From Syncephalis plumigaleata (taxonomy: Eukaryota; Zoopagomycota; Zoopagomycetes; Zoopagales; Piptocephalidaceae), in NCBI GenBank assembly GCA_025201365.1, contig JAIXMF010000019.1:186001-250000 (forward strand): a stretch of DNA of 64,000 bases, read 5' to 3'. A program made the position numbers and the translations under genes. The notes beneath the pieces were generated by a model. It did not search any database and had not been told where the DNA came from. It was given only the letters and a program-made list of their open reading frames with translations. This document shows, one piece after another, positions 26,103-37,889 of the stretch (its first letter is position 1; the number at the start of each line of letters is the position of its first letter).

Positions 26103-27937
26103 AAGCGAGTCAAAGGCAAAGAATAAAAAACGCTCTAGTGCAGTTGATGTTGCTCGGGCACGCTAGTTGGTCCATCGTCGAACCAGCGGCACACCACTGG
26201 TCTGATTTATTGTCAGTTGCCAGTCACTTTCAAATCCTTTTTCGGAAGTATCCGAGACGGGCAAACACCAGTCATAGCCCATCGCTCCTCATCCTCGTCT
26301 GCACCTTGAAGTAATAGCAAGAAAGCAGCTCGTGGATAGCAATAAAGTGGTGAACGAGAAAGCATGGTCTTTGTAACACCCAGGACAACCCGCACATTGC
26401 AAAGAACACAATGACTAAAACGGTAATGCATGCCAAAAAAGTGAACTTGCCTATGCACGCGACGTTACAAATGCGGCTAAAGATCGTATTCAAGAAACCC
26501 CTTTCTCCATTAAATGGCAACTACGCTAATAGATGTCGCTGTATGGAATGGCGGCAACAACAATAATAGCAGTAGTAGCAACAACTACTACAACAGAGAT
26601 GATGATGATGATGATGATAACCATTGTCATGACGATATTTTAAATCACACAAATGCACATTAGAGCCTGCATAAGTGCAGATAGTTTCGTTTTATCTGCA
26701 TTGCCACCATTAATGACGATCACACCAATCGCCGAAAATACCAACACACCCCATATCCACTTGTCACATCCACATAGATTAATCGAATAAACATTCGTGT
26801 TGTAATACTCACCTTTGAAATAAAGCAATTGCGGTTAAAGACAAAGAATAGCAAAAGAAGGCTGATGTGTGAGGGTGAAAGAGAGCGATAGTTGGAGATT
26901 GTTTAGAATGAGCTGGTGGTGAGGCAAGATCGATCGAGCAAGGTGTGGATTGGAAACAGGAAATCGTGAGTTAGATTTAGCGATTGATTACGCGTAACAA
27001 AGAGTAAGAAGGGAAGGGTGCAAGGGTGGACTGGACAGGGAAGCTCGATAGACTATCTGGATTTGTATAGGATGATAGTAAATGGAGGTAGAGATTGCCG
27101 CAAGGAATAGGATAGGCCAAACACAATGATATCAGTATACAATAAGTCTTTTGGAAGAAATGACTCTTGATTTGTATAATATAATTGTATGATATGTGTA
27201 TATGTGTATGGGGGGAATGGGAGAGGAAAGGCGACGATAGGGTCTTGTCAAAGATAAATTATCTCAATAAAGCTGGAACACCACGGCATTCGATGGGTGA
27301 TGAGCTAGAAGATTGGAAACGGGAGCCAGTTGGAGTAGCGGAAAGACACAGAGGAAATTAAGAAATAAAGTAGGGCGGCGCTAGATTGGTCGCTGCAAGT
27401 TAAATAGGCAAGCAGTAATAGTCGTCCACGCGACTGTCTACGTTTCGATGTCCACGCAATCAATATCTCGCTTTGCTGGATGTTGTGTATACGTTAAAGG
27501 CCATTGCCATGTGGTCAGCAGAACAAAAAAGGGAAGATGATAGGGATGCCAGTCATATGGTATGAGTGAGGATTGATTTGGAGTTTGGCGGAAGAATGTG
27601 AGCGGCAGAGCATGCGACGTAACCGCACCTTAGCCATTGTCAGGAGAGAAAAAAGGAGACACCAAGCTATTGTATGAGCGGGATAGGCAATGAGATGTCA
27701 GATTAGCACGCTTTAGCCATGGATCGTGTGAAGCCACATGCGCACATGTGTGTACACGTCTATGGATAGGTGCAAACCCGCCACTCGGCTGAGCGAGCAC
27801 CGGTAGCAAATGGTACCACCATGGCCAAACATGGAGGTCAGCTGTGTGGCCGTATGTATGTTTAAGGTGAATACAAATGGATAGCGTGGGCGTATGTAAA
27901 TTCATGTGCGCAGACGATAGCATGTTTATCATCTTCT

Positions 27938-27942
<5 letters not shown>

Positions 27943-27973
<31 letters not shown>
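27943..27973. repeat. (CT)n microsatellite
   Basis: Uninterrupted CT repeats of about 15 units. Confidence 0.9.
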
Positions 27974-27974
<1 letters not shown>

Positions 27975-30628
27975 CTCTCCAACAATGAGGAATGGGGATT
28001 TGGCAGAGTAGCACACCGGTTGCAAAGGAGTTACTCTAACCCAGGGGTGTATGTGGGTGAGCGTGTATGTAAGTGTGCAAGTGTACAAGTGTGCGTATGT
28101 ATGTGTGTATGTGTGTATGTGTTGGCATGCCTGCGGAGATAATGAATACCAAGGCGAGGGGAAACCAAACTTGCACTTTGGGCGGAGCAACGATCTAATT
28201 GTTGCAACAACGATAATATTAAAAAAGAGTTTGACGTGCTCGTAAGGGGATGATCCGCAGTCGTCAATAGTATATCCGCGCCATAAGGGGATAATAATGA
28301 CTAGCAATAGTAATATTGGAGATGACAAATGATTTACAAATCGTATAGACCACCTAATTCGGTCGACTTTGAGCCCACGACGAATAGAATGAGTAAATAA
28401 AAATGGCTAGACTATCTCATATGCAAGGAGAACAGAATGTGGATAAGCGACGGAGACTTGACGTGTGACAAGGTCAGCTTTGCCATTGCTCATTGCAAAG
28501 CTCCTTTCTGTTGATCCCCATTGCTAATGATGTACTGTCACGTCCATAATAAGAAGTGGATGGCGATGACACTGTCACTCCTGTATAGAACGCATGTAGC
28601 TGTCATATTCATTGATCGAATTCAAGGATAGGTGAAGGAAATAATTAGCCGGCAGTTGCAAATATTGTAGCTGCTGCTGCTGCTGCTGTCGCTGTTGTAT
28701 TCATGTGGAATACGTCGTGTAAAGATCAAGACAAGGCCGCTAATGGTTATGCCGGCGCACTAGGAATAAAACGAAGACGTAGTGCGCTCAGAAGGTCACG
28801 AGTCACGAGGAATGGGAAGCAAGTTGTGCGACTGAGCATCTGATCAGTACTAGCAATGTGTCACTCGCGTGTTCCGCACGTTTTATGGCATTCGTAGCAA
28901 CCTGCACACTAGTGGTGGGCCTATTTATGGCGGCAAAGGAAGCAGCATGACATCAGATTGATCGGTCCGAAACTGGAACGATTCTGTGCACAGGTAGACC
29001 GCAGCACCAGCTTTATATTTATTCATTTATTCATTCGTTTATTGATGCATTTAAGGGTTTCGCTTCCTGTTATTAACGCGATGTAAATAAATAATGCCAT
29101 TGGCTTTCGTTGTAGTAGGCTGTGCAAATAGCACGCTAGTGATGCGATGAATAAATTTGTCTATTGGTAATGAAAGGATGAACACATAGGGCATTATTTG
29201 CCGCAGATTGTGCAAACACCTCTATGTGTCGAGAAACGTGATGGTAGTAAAGCCAAGTTCAAGGGCCCAATCTATGGCATGGCACATTTCCGCTGCATAA
29301 GCAAGGAACATCACTGCAGTGATGACAGCATGTGCTGCCATGCCTTCGTGTGACAAACTATTTCAGCAACGATTGATGCCGTACTATGTGTATCCTTTTT
29401 TGATTATTATCCTTACCATAACCTAAGGGAAAATAGCCGCGATGGCAATAGCAACATGGCTAATACTAATATCGATTAATACTGTAATAACATGCTCATT
29501 CATTCAATACGTCAAGATAACCTGTGCGTGTTTGCCTATAATATCCTCGCTACTCAAAGTGGAACAAATCGGTGGAATACGGATTCATTTGAACTGGTAA
29601 ACGGTAAACGATAAACGAAACATGTCAACATTAGCCCTCCAAAAACTTGTCAGGCTTTGTTGTATTGGTCAAAGCACGACAATTACCAGTCGTAGGGAAG
29701 TGTAAAGGTAGCGGGAAATTATTCGACTATTGGCTTGTAACGCCGTAGCAAATGCTGCATATTGCAAACAATGAGAAACGTCAACGGTATTCCCATCCCG
29801 GTATAACGTCGATTTGCCATAGCTGTGCAGCGACAGAAAGGTGTCAACCCTGGCAGCAAATGGTCCTGACGTGTACAGCAACAACCGGTTACTTTTACTG
29901 CTCATGCATCTACCCATGCGTGCACAGGCAACGAACGTTGACAACTGAGCATGCGCAACAGGTATGCACATGTTTATCTCGTGACTAGACCTTTATTGTA
30001 CGTGCACTCATTAAACGCACATGTATTCTGGCCGTCATTATACGTGGAAGTAATTTATCAAGTGATGGGTAATATTACGTGCATAAAGTCCTTGTACCAT
30101 GAGAATCTCGTAGAAAAAAAGAGCGAGCAAAAGCACTTGCATAATCGTTCCTTGGATTGCATACGCTCGAGTTGAACACGAATGCAGAATGCACGAGAAT
30201 TCATGTATTATGATAACTTGTACTCGTTATCATTATAGATACAGTTATTTGAATTGTAGTTAATGTAGCTTTTGCCGCTACTAATTAAAATAATGATCTA
30301 TTATTCAGTTTATTAGCCTATGACCCAAGTACATACACTACCACTTATAATGCCATAGAATGCAAATAAACTTGTCTTTACGTTAAATGAACATGTCGAG
30401 CGATGACTATTATCAACTACATGTCGTATACAATCTACTCAAAATAATAAAGTGATGCTATCAAGCTGGCCGCTAAGCATTAAGAAGTAGCTACCGTAGA
30501 AATGCATATACTCGCGTATGTACCTTATATCGTGCCTCCTACGTTGCCTCGTATCAAAACTACTATCTGTTCGCACGCATAGCACATACAGTCTAGTATT
30601 GCGACCGCTAGTCGTATGTTGCAAAAGC

Positions 30629-30634
30629 AAAAAA
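30629..30634 (-). terminator. Pol III terminator of tRNA-Asp
   Basis: A run of six T on the minus strand begins two bases after the tRNA 3' end, as expected for RNA polymerase III termination. Confidence 0.75.
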
Positions 30635-30635
30635 C

Positions 30636-30706
30636 TCTCTGTCGGGGAATTGAACCCCGGTCTCCCGCGTGACAGGCGGGTATACTTGCCACTATACTAA
30701 CAGAGA
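30636..30706 (-). tRNA. tRNA-Asp (anticodon GUC)
   Basis: Minus-strand 71-nt cloverleaf. The acceptor arm TCTCTGT pairs with ACAGAGA; the D arm is AGTATAGTGGCAAGTAT; the anticodon stem CCCGC/GCGGG encloses loop CTGTCAC with anticodon GTC; the T arm is CCGGGGTTCAATTCCCCG. A and B box promoters are intact and there is no intron. CCA is not encoded, as is normal for eukaryotes. It lies 9 bases downstream of the 5S rRNA gene on the same strand. Confidence 0.96.
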
Positions 30707-30715
30707 TGGTTGAAA

Positions 30716-30831
30716 ACTACATTACCCGAGATTCCCGCGTGGTCTCCCACCGCAGTACTAAGGGGGCGCGGCCTGGCTTAACTTCGGAGATCGGACGGGA
30801 TCCGGTGCTTTTCAGGCGCTATGAACGTAGT
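30716..30831 (-). rRNA. 5S ribosomal RNA
   Basis: Minus-strand 116-nt 5S gene. The conserved core is visible: GGATCCCGTCCGATCTCCGA then AGTTAAGC, and later TAGTACTGCGGTGGGAGACC then ACGCGGGAATCTC. Helix I closes between ACTACGTT at the 5' end and AATGTAGT at the 3' end. An internal control region is present. A short T4 run follows directly, before the tRNA-Asp gene. Seen here as a single copy rather than in an array. Confidence 0.95.
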
Positions 30832-31228
30832 TGTAAATTTTACTACTATGTAATTGGTATTCTACCACTTGAAAAATTGCAAAAAAGTAAAAATATTGCA
30901 TTTTTAATGGTTAATTTGTATAATATGATGCTTGTAGAGTATAGTAAGCAATATAAGAGCGGTATAAACATATAATAAAAAGGGAATAATTAGTAAATAA
31001 AATAATGTATATAAGTTACGCGTATAATTCGTGTAACATCATAGTAATATCGCATAAATACCGAGCGCCACACCGTTCAAGAAGCGCTATTACTAACTAG
31101 TAACTAATTATTCATTTGAGCATTGCATAATGCAGTTCATTATAATAAATATACTACGGTAACGTAAAAAGAAGAAAGACTATGGTTAATGAAAGTGAAT
31201 AAAAGGTAGCAATCTCATTACTACACTC
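30832..31228. other. AT-rich intergenic region
   Basis: A-rich, low-complexity sequence between the 5S gene and the first kinase cassette. No feature recognised. Confidence 0.5.
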
Positions 31229-33086
31229 GTTTGCTTGTTTACTCTTCCACCTCTACCCGTCTTTCCCGTTAGCCACTCTCCATCTGCTCCTCGCTACGCT
31301 AACACTACACGTCTCTTACCTGAATACACTCCCATACCTGTACTCCTCTTCTCATTACTCGTTTGTTGTTCTCGGTCACCTTCACTATTCGTATATTCCT
31401 ATTCCGTTGTTGTTACTGCTGCTGCTCTAGCAATAGGTCAATGCCACGTCATACGTTTACGCGTTCTATTCGTTTTCTCTATTGCTTTTACTTCTTTGCA
31501 GCTTGTGATGCTTATCTACGGACAGCCACTACAATTACACGTTATACGCACTTTATTCCACTGTGTTTGCCTCCACTCTATAACACTGTACACGATAAGG
31601 CTACACTGTTATTTGTATTCTATGCTGGTGCTTGTACCTGTACACGATACTCCTGCTACTTGTTGACCCTCTCCCTTGTTTATCAAACTACGATACTGCA
31701 CTCTCGTCAGATCCGTACCATTTACCCGTATTCTACCACTGTATGCTCCTATGGATACTCACACTGTTTGCTTACCGGTCTGTATGCGTATGTATCAGTC
31801 TGTATTGACTATTAGGAGTAGCTTTATATGCATACATGCAGGTTAGTCGACCAGGAATGTACTGCTATAGCTTCTCCCGGCAGTATGCCACTTGCTAAAG
31901 CATATTGTTTGGTTAATACGCTCACAGCAAACGCTGCTTCTCAATAGTTTATTGACAGCACTACTTGTTGCTTGTACTGATAGCTCGTTCGCTTACTCGT
32001 CTACTACTCTATTCATACACTCGTATCTCTATTGTTTATTTGTAATCTACACGGTAAGTGATGTATACGCGGTGCTTACTCTATTCACTAGCTGCTGCTG
32101 CTACTCCTCTTTCTTGTCGTGTCAACTCTGTTTATTTGTTTGTTTGTTTGTATTCTATAAGCATATGTGCTTATTCGCTCTACTCGCTCCTACTGCTATC
32201 CATACTACTTTTCTCTCTGCTTCTATTCTCATTCAGCCAATAAACACCATATCAACTTCATACATATCACTGTATTCTCTACACTCTATTGAACATACTT
32301 TGCTTTCAACTAGTACAACTAGCTACTACTACTACTACTACTGCTATTCCTATCATTCATATTCAGTTATCAACAGTATACAATCAACTAGAATATATCA
32401 CTCATCCACTCACTGATTATGCATTAATATCGATGGATGTATATTTACCTGTAGTCATTGTAATGAATTGTATAGCAAATCATCGAACAACACAATAGAT
32501 ACTGATCATCTGACGTGATCGTGCGTGCATTGACATGAATACACTACTACTACCTAATACTTGAATCATGAACTATAACTGAATGACAGCATAGCTTACA
32601 AGTAGAAACAATGGTTTAATGATCATTGCCATCATAGTTGGTGTGTATTCAATGACTTGTCTATTATCTCGAATGCTCTAATGTTAGCTAGTTGCATACC
32701 AATGCATCATGTAGATTGAGCTATTGTTGGAACTAAATCGAATTCCATTCCATTTCAATATCAATCATGCATGTTTCAATTGCAGCTGAATTCATTACAC
32801 TCTTCTGGATTTTATTCATGGTAGCTGTAACCGAAGCAGATCTAGAAATGACTATCGTAAACGGCATTCAATATCTATAATTGGCAAGTACACATGGTAA
32901 GCGATACCGTATTCTGTTTATTTTACTTTTTGCTTAAACGACATTTTAACATCGTAGCCATCGAATACTCACCTATAAATGAGCAGCCATTTGTCATGAA
33001 CAATTCGATAGCTCACTATCCTCTTCTCATTTACACGCACAATATAGACATATTCACTTCTTTACGCTTAGGCCGTAACGAACAAT
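31229..33086 (+). repeat. Upstream module A of the kinase-like cassette
   Basis: Pyrimidine-rich, non-coding by inspection (open frames give only Leu/Ser/Tyr-rich sequence). It is repeated upstream of the second kinase-like gene (39316-41379). A 138-base stretch at 31268-31405 is identical to 39355-39492, and most of the module as far as about 32870 matches almost base for base. From there to the start codon the match is looser. It may hold the promoter and a long 5' UTR; GTAAGTG at about 32054 could be a UTR donor. Confidence 0.75.
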
Positions 33087-34347
33087 ATGCGGATAACTTC
33101 ACATTCTACATTGACTATTAGCACTTGTGCTTTAGCACTGTTATCCCAGCTACCGAGTGTTTACTCAGCTCATGGTTTTTTCAAAGAAGGTAAGCTATGC
33201 ATGTGTAGTCTATCCGATGTCTGCTAACTTGTTTATAGGTGATAATACTATCACTACTTTTGCCCAGAGGTACGTTATGGAGCATCTGAAAGAGCTTGGA
33301 CTATCGAAAATACGCTGGAGCGGTGGAAATGATCAAAACCTTAGACTTGCTCGAGTAACCTGGAACAAACACGATGCATTTATGAAATGTGATATAGTAT
33401 CTAGCAAACCAGAAGGATTTGAAGTAAACATATTTGAAGAAGCTATAGCAGAAGTATATGCATTCAACGTAAGTGTATTGATCTATCACTCAAATAATCG
33501 CACTTACTTTACGGTATAAATACAGGCATTGGTGAAAGCAAAGAAGGAGCTGAAAGGTGTTTACGCAACAGGCCGACAAAATGTCATGGATCCATTGCAC
33601 CAATTTAACTTCTCTGAAAGCAATGGAAATAGGTACTTCTGCCATCTTTACAGCTTTATCAATGGTGTGCTTCTAGATGATTACTTCAGAAAACACACCA
33701 TTGCTCAGGCATATATTACTGCTACCAAAATATTACCTGATATTATAAGAGGTAAGTTTGATAGTTATTCATAGAGCATAATTGCTAATTGCTTTATAGG
33801 CTTGATTTATCTTTACAATGCTGGAATTATTCATTATGATCTGCACCAGAGAAGTAAGTAAACATTAATAACTATGAAATATGCTAACAGTACCGTAGAT
33901 ATTATGATACAAAAGAATTTTGTTGGCAAAATAGTTGGTGTAAAGCTCATTGATATGGATGGAACGGAGATATTTAGAAGACAACAAGGTTGGGCGCCTA
34001 TAAGCTCAAATGACGAGGAACACTTAACGCCGAATCCACGTCTAAAATACAAGAGCTGTGACGGGCTTAAGAGTGTGATGGCCGGGTTCTTAGTGAAATT
34101 TATTTTCCACATAAAAGGAGACAATCCTTATGTTCCTAACTATGTATTGGCCAAACAAGCCGTACTAGATTGTTTAGAAAAATTTAAGCGGCATCAAGGA
34201 TATATTGAGTCAAGACTAGGTAATGTAAAGGCAGTCATTCCAGCAATACGTTATCTTCTTAAAGTGTATTACACCATACGATTTGATCCATTTGCTTGCT
34301 CTTCTCCTATGCGTGCATTAAAAGGACTACCACCACGTACTCTCTAG
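33087..34347 (+). CDS. Secreted protein-kinase-like protein, copy A
   Basis: Five exons (33087-33189, 33239-33468, 33526-33751, 33800-33853, 33899-34347) give 353 residues with every junction in phase. The N-terminus MRITSHSTLTISTCALALLS then QLPSVYS is a signal peptide. The rest has a kinase-like layout: a Gly-containing strand pair (RWSGGNDQNLRLARVTW), a beta-3 Lys in FMKCD, an alpha-C Glu candidate in AEVYAF, the catalytic loop HYDLHQRN (Asp and Asn present) and a metal-binding Asp in KLIDMDG. So the chemistry set looks complete, although the order and signal peptide imply action outside the cytosol. Exon 4, only 54 nt, codes most of the catalytic loop, and the next intron splits its Asn codon. 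The conserved tail is SPMRALKGLPPRT. No named family recognised. Paralogous to the gene at 41380. Confidence 0.8.
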
Positions 34348-34510
34348 TTATAATCGATACACTATTAGTATACGGTAAGTACCGAGCAATAGCTGATTTA
34401 TTCTACTAAAATACTAATATGTCATTGAATCGATTAGCAATCATATAGACAATGAGAATGTGATGACACTCGCACAGCATGACCATACAACTGCTGATAT
34501 CGCTGTATGA
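34348..34510 (+). repeat. Downstream module A of the kinase-like cassette
   Basis: The 3' flank matches 42701-42850 closely (shared blocks such as TATGTCATTGAATCGATTAG and GCACAGCATGACCATACAAC), more closely than the coding exons match. The similarity ends near 34510. Confidence 0.7.
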
Positions 34511-35249
34511 TCTAATGATTCCATCATCAATAAAACATATTCACTATTTCGATACAATATTATTCTAGCTTTTAGATGTACTGCTGCAATATGATGTGCT
34601 CGTCATTGGGAGTATAGTCAGCAATGGATTTGGCTACGTGTATACAACCGGATATACAATGACTATACAGAATGACTGATGCTAACCGATAATTATGAAT
34701 GGCGAATAATGAGTGTACTAACGAACATTGTTAGCATCAATTAATGCCACGGCAATAGATACGCAAATAACGAATAAACGAGTAACGCATAGCTCGCTAC
34801 ATACCGTCTTCGGCTACATAGTAATATGGAACGTACATTGATCGGTTAATGCTACGTGATTCTACGCAGGATTTACCAAAGGTTTATTGTTATTAACGAG
34901 TGAGTCTAGAACAGACCTCGAGCGTGTCCTATGAGGCTTGACGCTTTCACTTCATCATGACTAACTCCTGTTCTAGAAGGCAGTTTAGTTTCACGATCTA
35001 GCATGCATATATAATACCCGGTCAAAGGGACATTCAGTCGTGTGCCGCTCTGTCTACTATTACCTGATCTACGCCGTTTAACGCCACTCTCTACATATCA
35101 ACAGGCTATGAAACAACGTGTGCCATTCTCGACTACGTGCCTATATGCTCCATATATTGGCCGGTACATCCTACGTGAACCTATACCGCGTAACTAACTC
35201 GCATGGTTACATGTACCTGACGGTTAATAGTTCCTAATCATTCTTGGTT
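34511..35249. other. Intergenic, no gene seen
   Basis: Unique AT-rich sequence. It contains one inverted pair, TCTAGAACAG (about 34905) and CTGTTCTAGA (about 34967), that could form a stem of 10 bp. No coding signal. Confidence 0.45.
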
Positions 35250-35810
35250 ATTGGTAAATACCACCTGCTTTACACGTTCACTCCTCTCTCTCTCTATTGT
35301 TTACTCTTTCCTTTCTCTTTTTCTTCGCCGTTCACTACTCGTATTCGTGATGCTAGCTGTACCTGTTCTTTGTTTCTCTTTCTCCTTTTCCTTGTATACG
35401 CTCACCTTTACTTAACACACTCGCGTACTTGTACTATCTCCTCTCTCGCTTGTTTATGTTTTAATCGCGTTTGCTGTTCACAGCTTCTTGTTGTTGTCGT
35501 TGATCTAACGGTAGTTCGCGTCATTAACTACGCGTTCTATTCATCCTGTCTATTATCCTTACCTCTTTGTAGTTTGCGGTGCTTTTCTACGCGCGCTCAC
35601 CACGATCACGCGTTCATACTCACTTTATTCTGCTGTAATCACCTCCCCTTCAGCCTGTAGCACTTGTGCACGACAAGACTACCGTGTTGTTCCTGCGAGT
35701 GCGTTACAGCTGTCATTGCGTCATGATCCACTCGCGCGTTTATTCCTTTGTACGTTAACAGTGCTCATCTGCTACTCTTTGTATTGCAAGGTAAGCTGCC
35801 GTTTGTTTAT
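35250..35810 (+). repeat. Diverged third copy of the cassette upstream module
   Basis: Pyrimidine-rich sequence that aligns in order with module A from about 31230 to 31700. Shared blocks include ACGCGTTCTATTC, CTCTTTG(T/C)AG(T/C)TTG, CACTTTATTC and CACGA(C/T)AAG(A/G)CTAC, with many substitutions between them. No kinase-like exons follow; instead the foldback-like structure at 35940-37520 begins. Confidence 0.6.
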
Positions 35811-35939
35811 TAGATTTCTACTGTGCACTAGCTACGGGTATTGCTTGCGCGTCTAACGCTATTCTGTATGCTGTTTTGCATACTGTGTACGCTTCAAGTA
35901 AGCTCCGTTTGTTTACTTTTCTATGCTCATTACACTCGT

Positions 35940-37520
35940 ATGAGCCATTTATTAATAAAAAGCAATAAAGCTATTAGTACACCTACTAATTGGTCATTAG
36001 TATGGTATTAATAAAGTGTTAATAAATTATTAATATAGCCCTTAGTAAAATTAACAGGGGTTAGCAGCTTAAAACTAGCAAAAAATTACTAATGAAAGTA
36101 TTAATAAAAGTTAACAAATTTATTAACAAATTCATTAGTAAAAATTAGCAGTTTAATCCTAACAAAATAGCTGGCAAAAACTAGCAAAAATATTACTAAT
36201 GAAGGTATTAATAAAAGTTAACAAAAAGTTAACAAATTTATTAACATTTATCCCCCATTATTAACAGCCATTTCCCCTATATTGTCACCTATTTATAGCT
36301 ATATATAGAGCGGCTATATATGCTATATATAGAACTATATATAGATATTACGTCACATTTCTATATATAGTACTATTTATAGCTGTTCTATATATAGCTA
36401 TTAATAGAAACGCAGTCGCGGATATTATTTGTATGGCGTTTTACTTTCCACCCATTAACTATCGTTGTTGTGGTCCAATCTCGCTGTTTATGCGCTCATT
36501 CGACGTATCTCGCTTTTCCGGACCAGAATATGTACCTGTTGCCTAAATAAATGACAAATAGGGCGAGTAAAATGCCGATAGTTGTCGTGATTCTTGATTT
36601 GGCTGTGCTTTCCACTATCCATGTTTTCCTCCCCCGATATCCATCAGATCGGCATGCGGATGCTGCCATTCTACTGGGCATCACAGGGTGCATAAGTCTA
36701 CTTATTCGCTGAACCCAGCATAGCTTAGTAGTATGGCGAGTAAAACCGCGGAAATCGCCGTGATTCTTGAATTTGTATGGTAGTTTCCCTATAATACCGT
36801 GTTTTTCAATGCTATTGCCATAACGCACTTGAAAGCATGCACAAATAGTGCATTTCGCATGTCCAGACCGCAATAGCGAGTTGATTGATATGCGAGTCGG
36901 CTACAATCGATGCATTTTCAGGCAATAAATCGCAAATAGTCTATTTCTCCCATACAAATCGCGTTATTTGGGCATCCGGTCCTTTTCATTTTGCTCAAAT
37001 GGCGTTATTTCTCAATGGTAGTGGCATATTCTGGTCCGGACGGGCCTTCTGACTTCAATAGGTGCAATACTACCTCCAGAAGACCAGAATTGAGCGAGAA
37101 AAATGGATATACCAGAAAAATGACCTGATTCTCCAAGGGCCCCAATGGGCCATTAACTTTTATTAATAAGCTTGTTAACTTTTATTAGTAATTTTATTAA
37201 CTTTTTATTAGTAATTTACTAGCATTTATTAGCCAGACATGGGCCCGGTACCCTCAAGAGCCGCAGAAGAGCCGCAGAAGAGCCCAAATAGTTATTAACT
37301 TTTATTAATAAATTCATTAACTTTTATTAGTAATTTTGTTAACATTTGTTAACCAGAAAAATGGCCTGGTCCTCCATGAGTCGCAATGGTCCCCCATTGG
37401 CCTATTAACTTTTATTAACATGTAGTCATGGCTATACTATTAGCAAGAGACAACAAAACAATCTGATGGGTATTAGTAAGCTAACTGACTTTTATTAACA
37501 CATAACAATGGCTCACATTA
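35940..37520. mobile_element. Foldback-like inverted-repeat structure
   Basis: The left arm (about 35945-36265) is built of units such as AATAAAAGTTAACAAATTTA and the right arm (about 37145-37500) of their reverse complement, such as GTTAACTTTTATTAGTAATT. The left arm repeats a roughly 105-base unit (36079 and 36184). The right arm repeats a roughly 115-base unit beginning near 37112, 37227 and 37343. The centre (36270-37110) holds palindromic CTATATATAG blocks and its own inverted and direct repeats. No transposase frame is present. Long inverted arms made of short direct repeats are typical of non-autonomous foldback elements; the assignment is inference. Confidence 0.45.
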
Positions 37521-37889
37521 ATGGGTCTATAGGTATAGCCATGGTGATCATGACAACATTCATTATTGTTTCAATACTGAGACATGCATGACGATGACCA
37601 TACACTCTGGCCTTCATGACTATACCTCCTTCTATATCCCTCCAATAATAATACAACACATACCAGCATGTTCCTCATTTCAATATGATTGAATGAATGC
37701 ACTTGTAGTGTTCTCGCTTCATTACCCATGCCATGAAAAATTGGCGAGTGTAATTGACATGTTCACTATACACATGGCTCCCATGTCGCTACCTCCTCTA
37801 GTATGCTTCCTATATCGTTTTCATTAATACCACCATGTTCTCCATTACAATGCTGTAGCTTTGTTACTCGATTTATTATACACTATTGC
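37521..37889. other. Intergenic, no gene seen
   Basis: AT-rich sequence between the foldback-like structure and the pyrimidine tract. Nothing recognised. Confidence 0.4.

Larger units (their letters stand above)
25172..30628. other. Gene-poor tract of 5.4 kb rich in simple repeats
   Basis: I find no gene here. The open frames on both strands are short, have no domain and do not chain with splice sites. Contents: the probable 5' UTR of the Nrg1-like gene; (CA)n(CG)n at 26076-26102; (GAT)n near 26597-26620; (CT)n at 27943-27973; alternating TG/TATG runs at 28040-28125; (GCT)n near 28670-28690; ATTC/TTTATTC repeats near 29010-29060. The plus strand is purine-rich from about 26860 to 27400. Long upstream regions are common for regulator genes, so control sequence for the zinc-finger gene is possible. 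Confidence 0.5.

Noticed and set aside
27630-28328. Minus-strand 232-codon frame with His/Thr/Tyr-rich parts
   Set aside because: It runs through the (CT)n and TG/TATG repeats, with no domain and no splice structure.
31235-32500. Long plus-strand frames (about 140-170 codons) in the cassette upstream module
   Set aside because: They are Leu/Ser/Tyr/Cys-rich in every phase, which follows from the pyrimidine-rich strand. No domain, no consistent start, and the twin module breaks the frames by small indels.
34905-34977. TCTAGAACAG...CTGTTCTAGA inverted pair as a structured RNA gene
   Set aside because: Only one 10-bp stem with no recognised box motifs or tRNA features.
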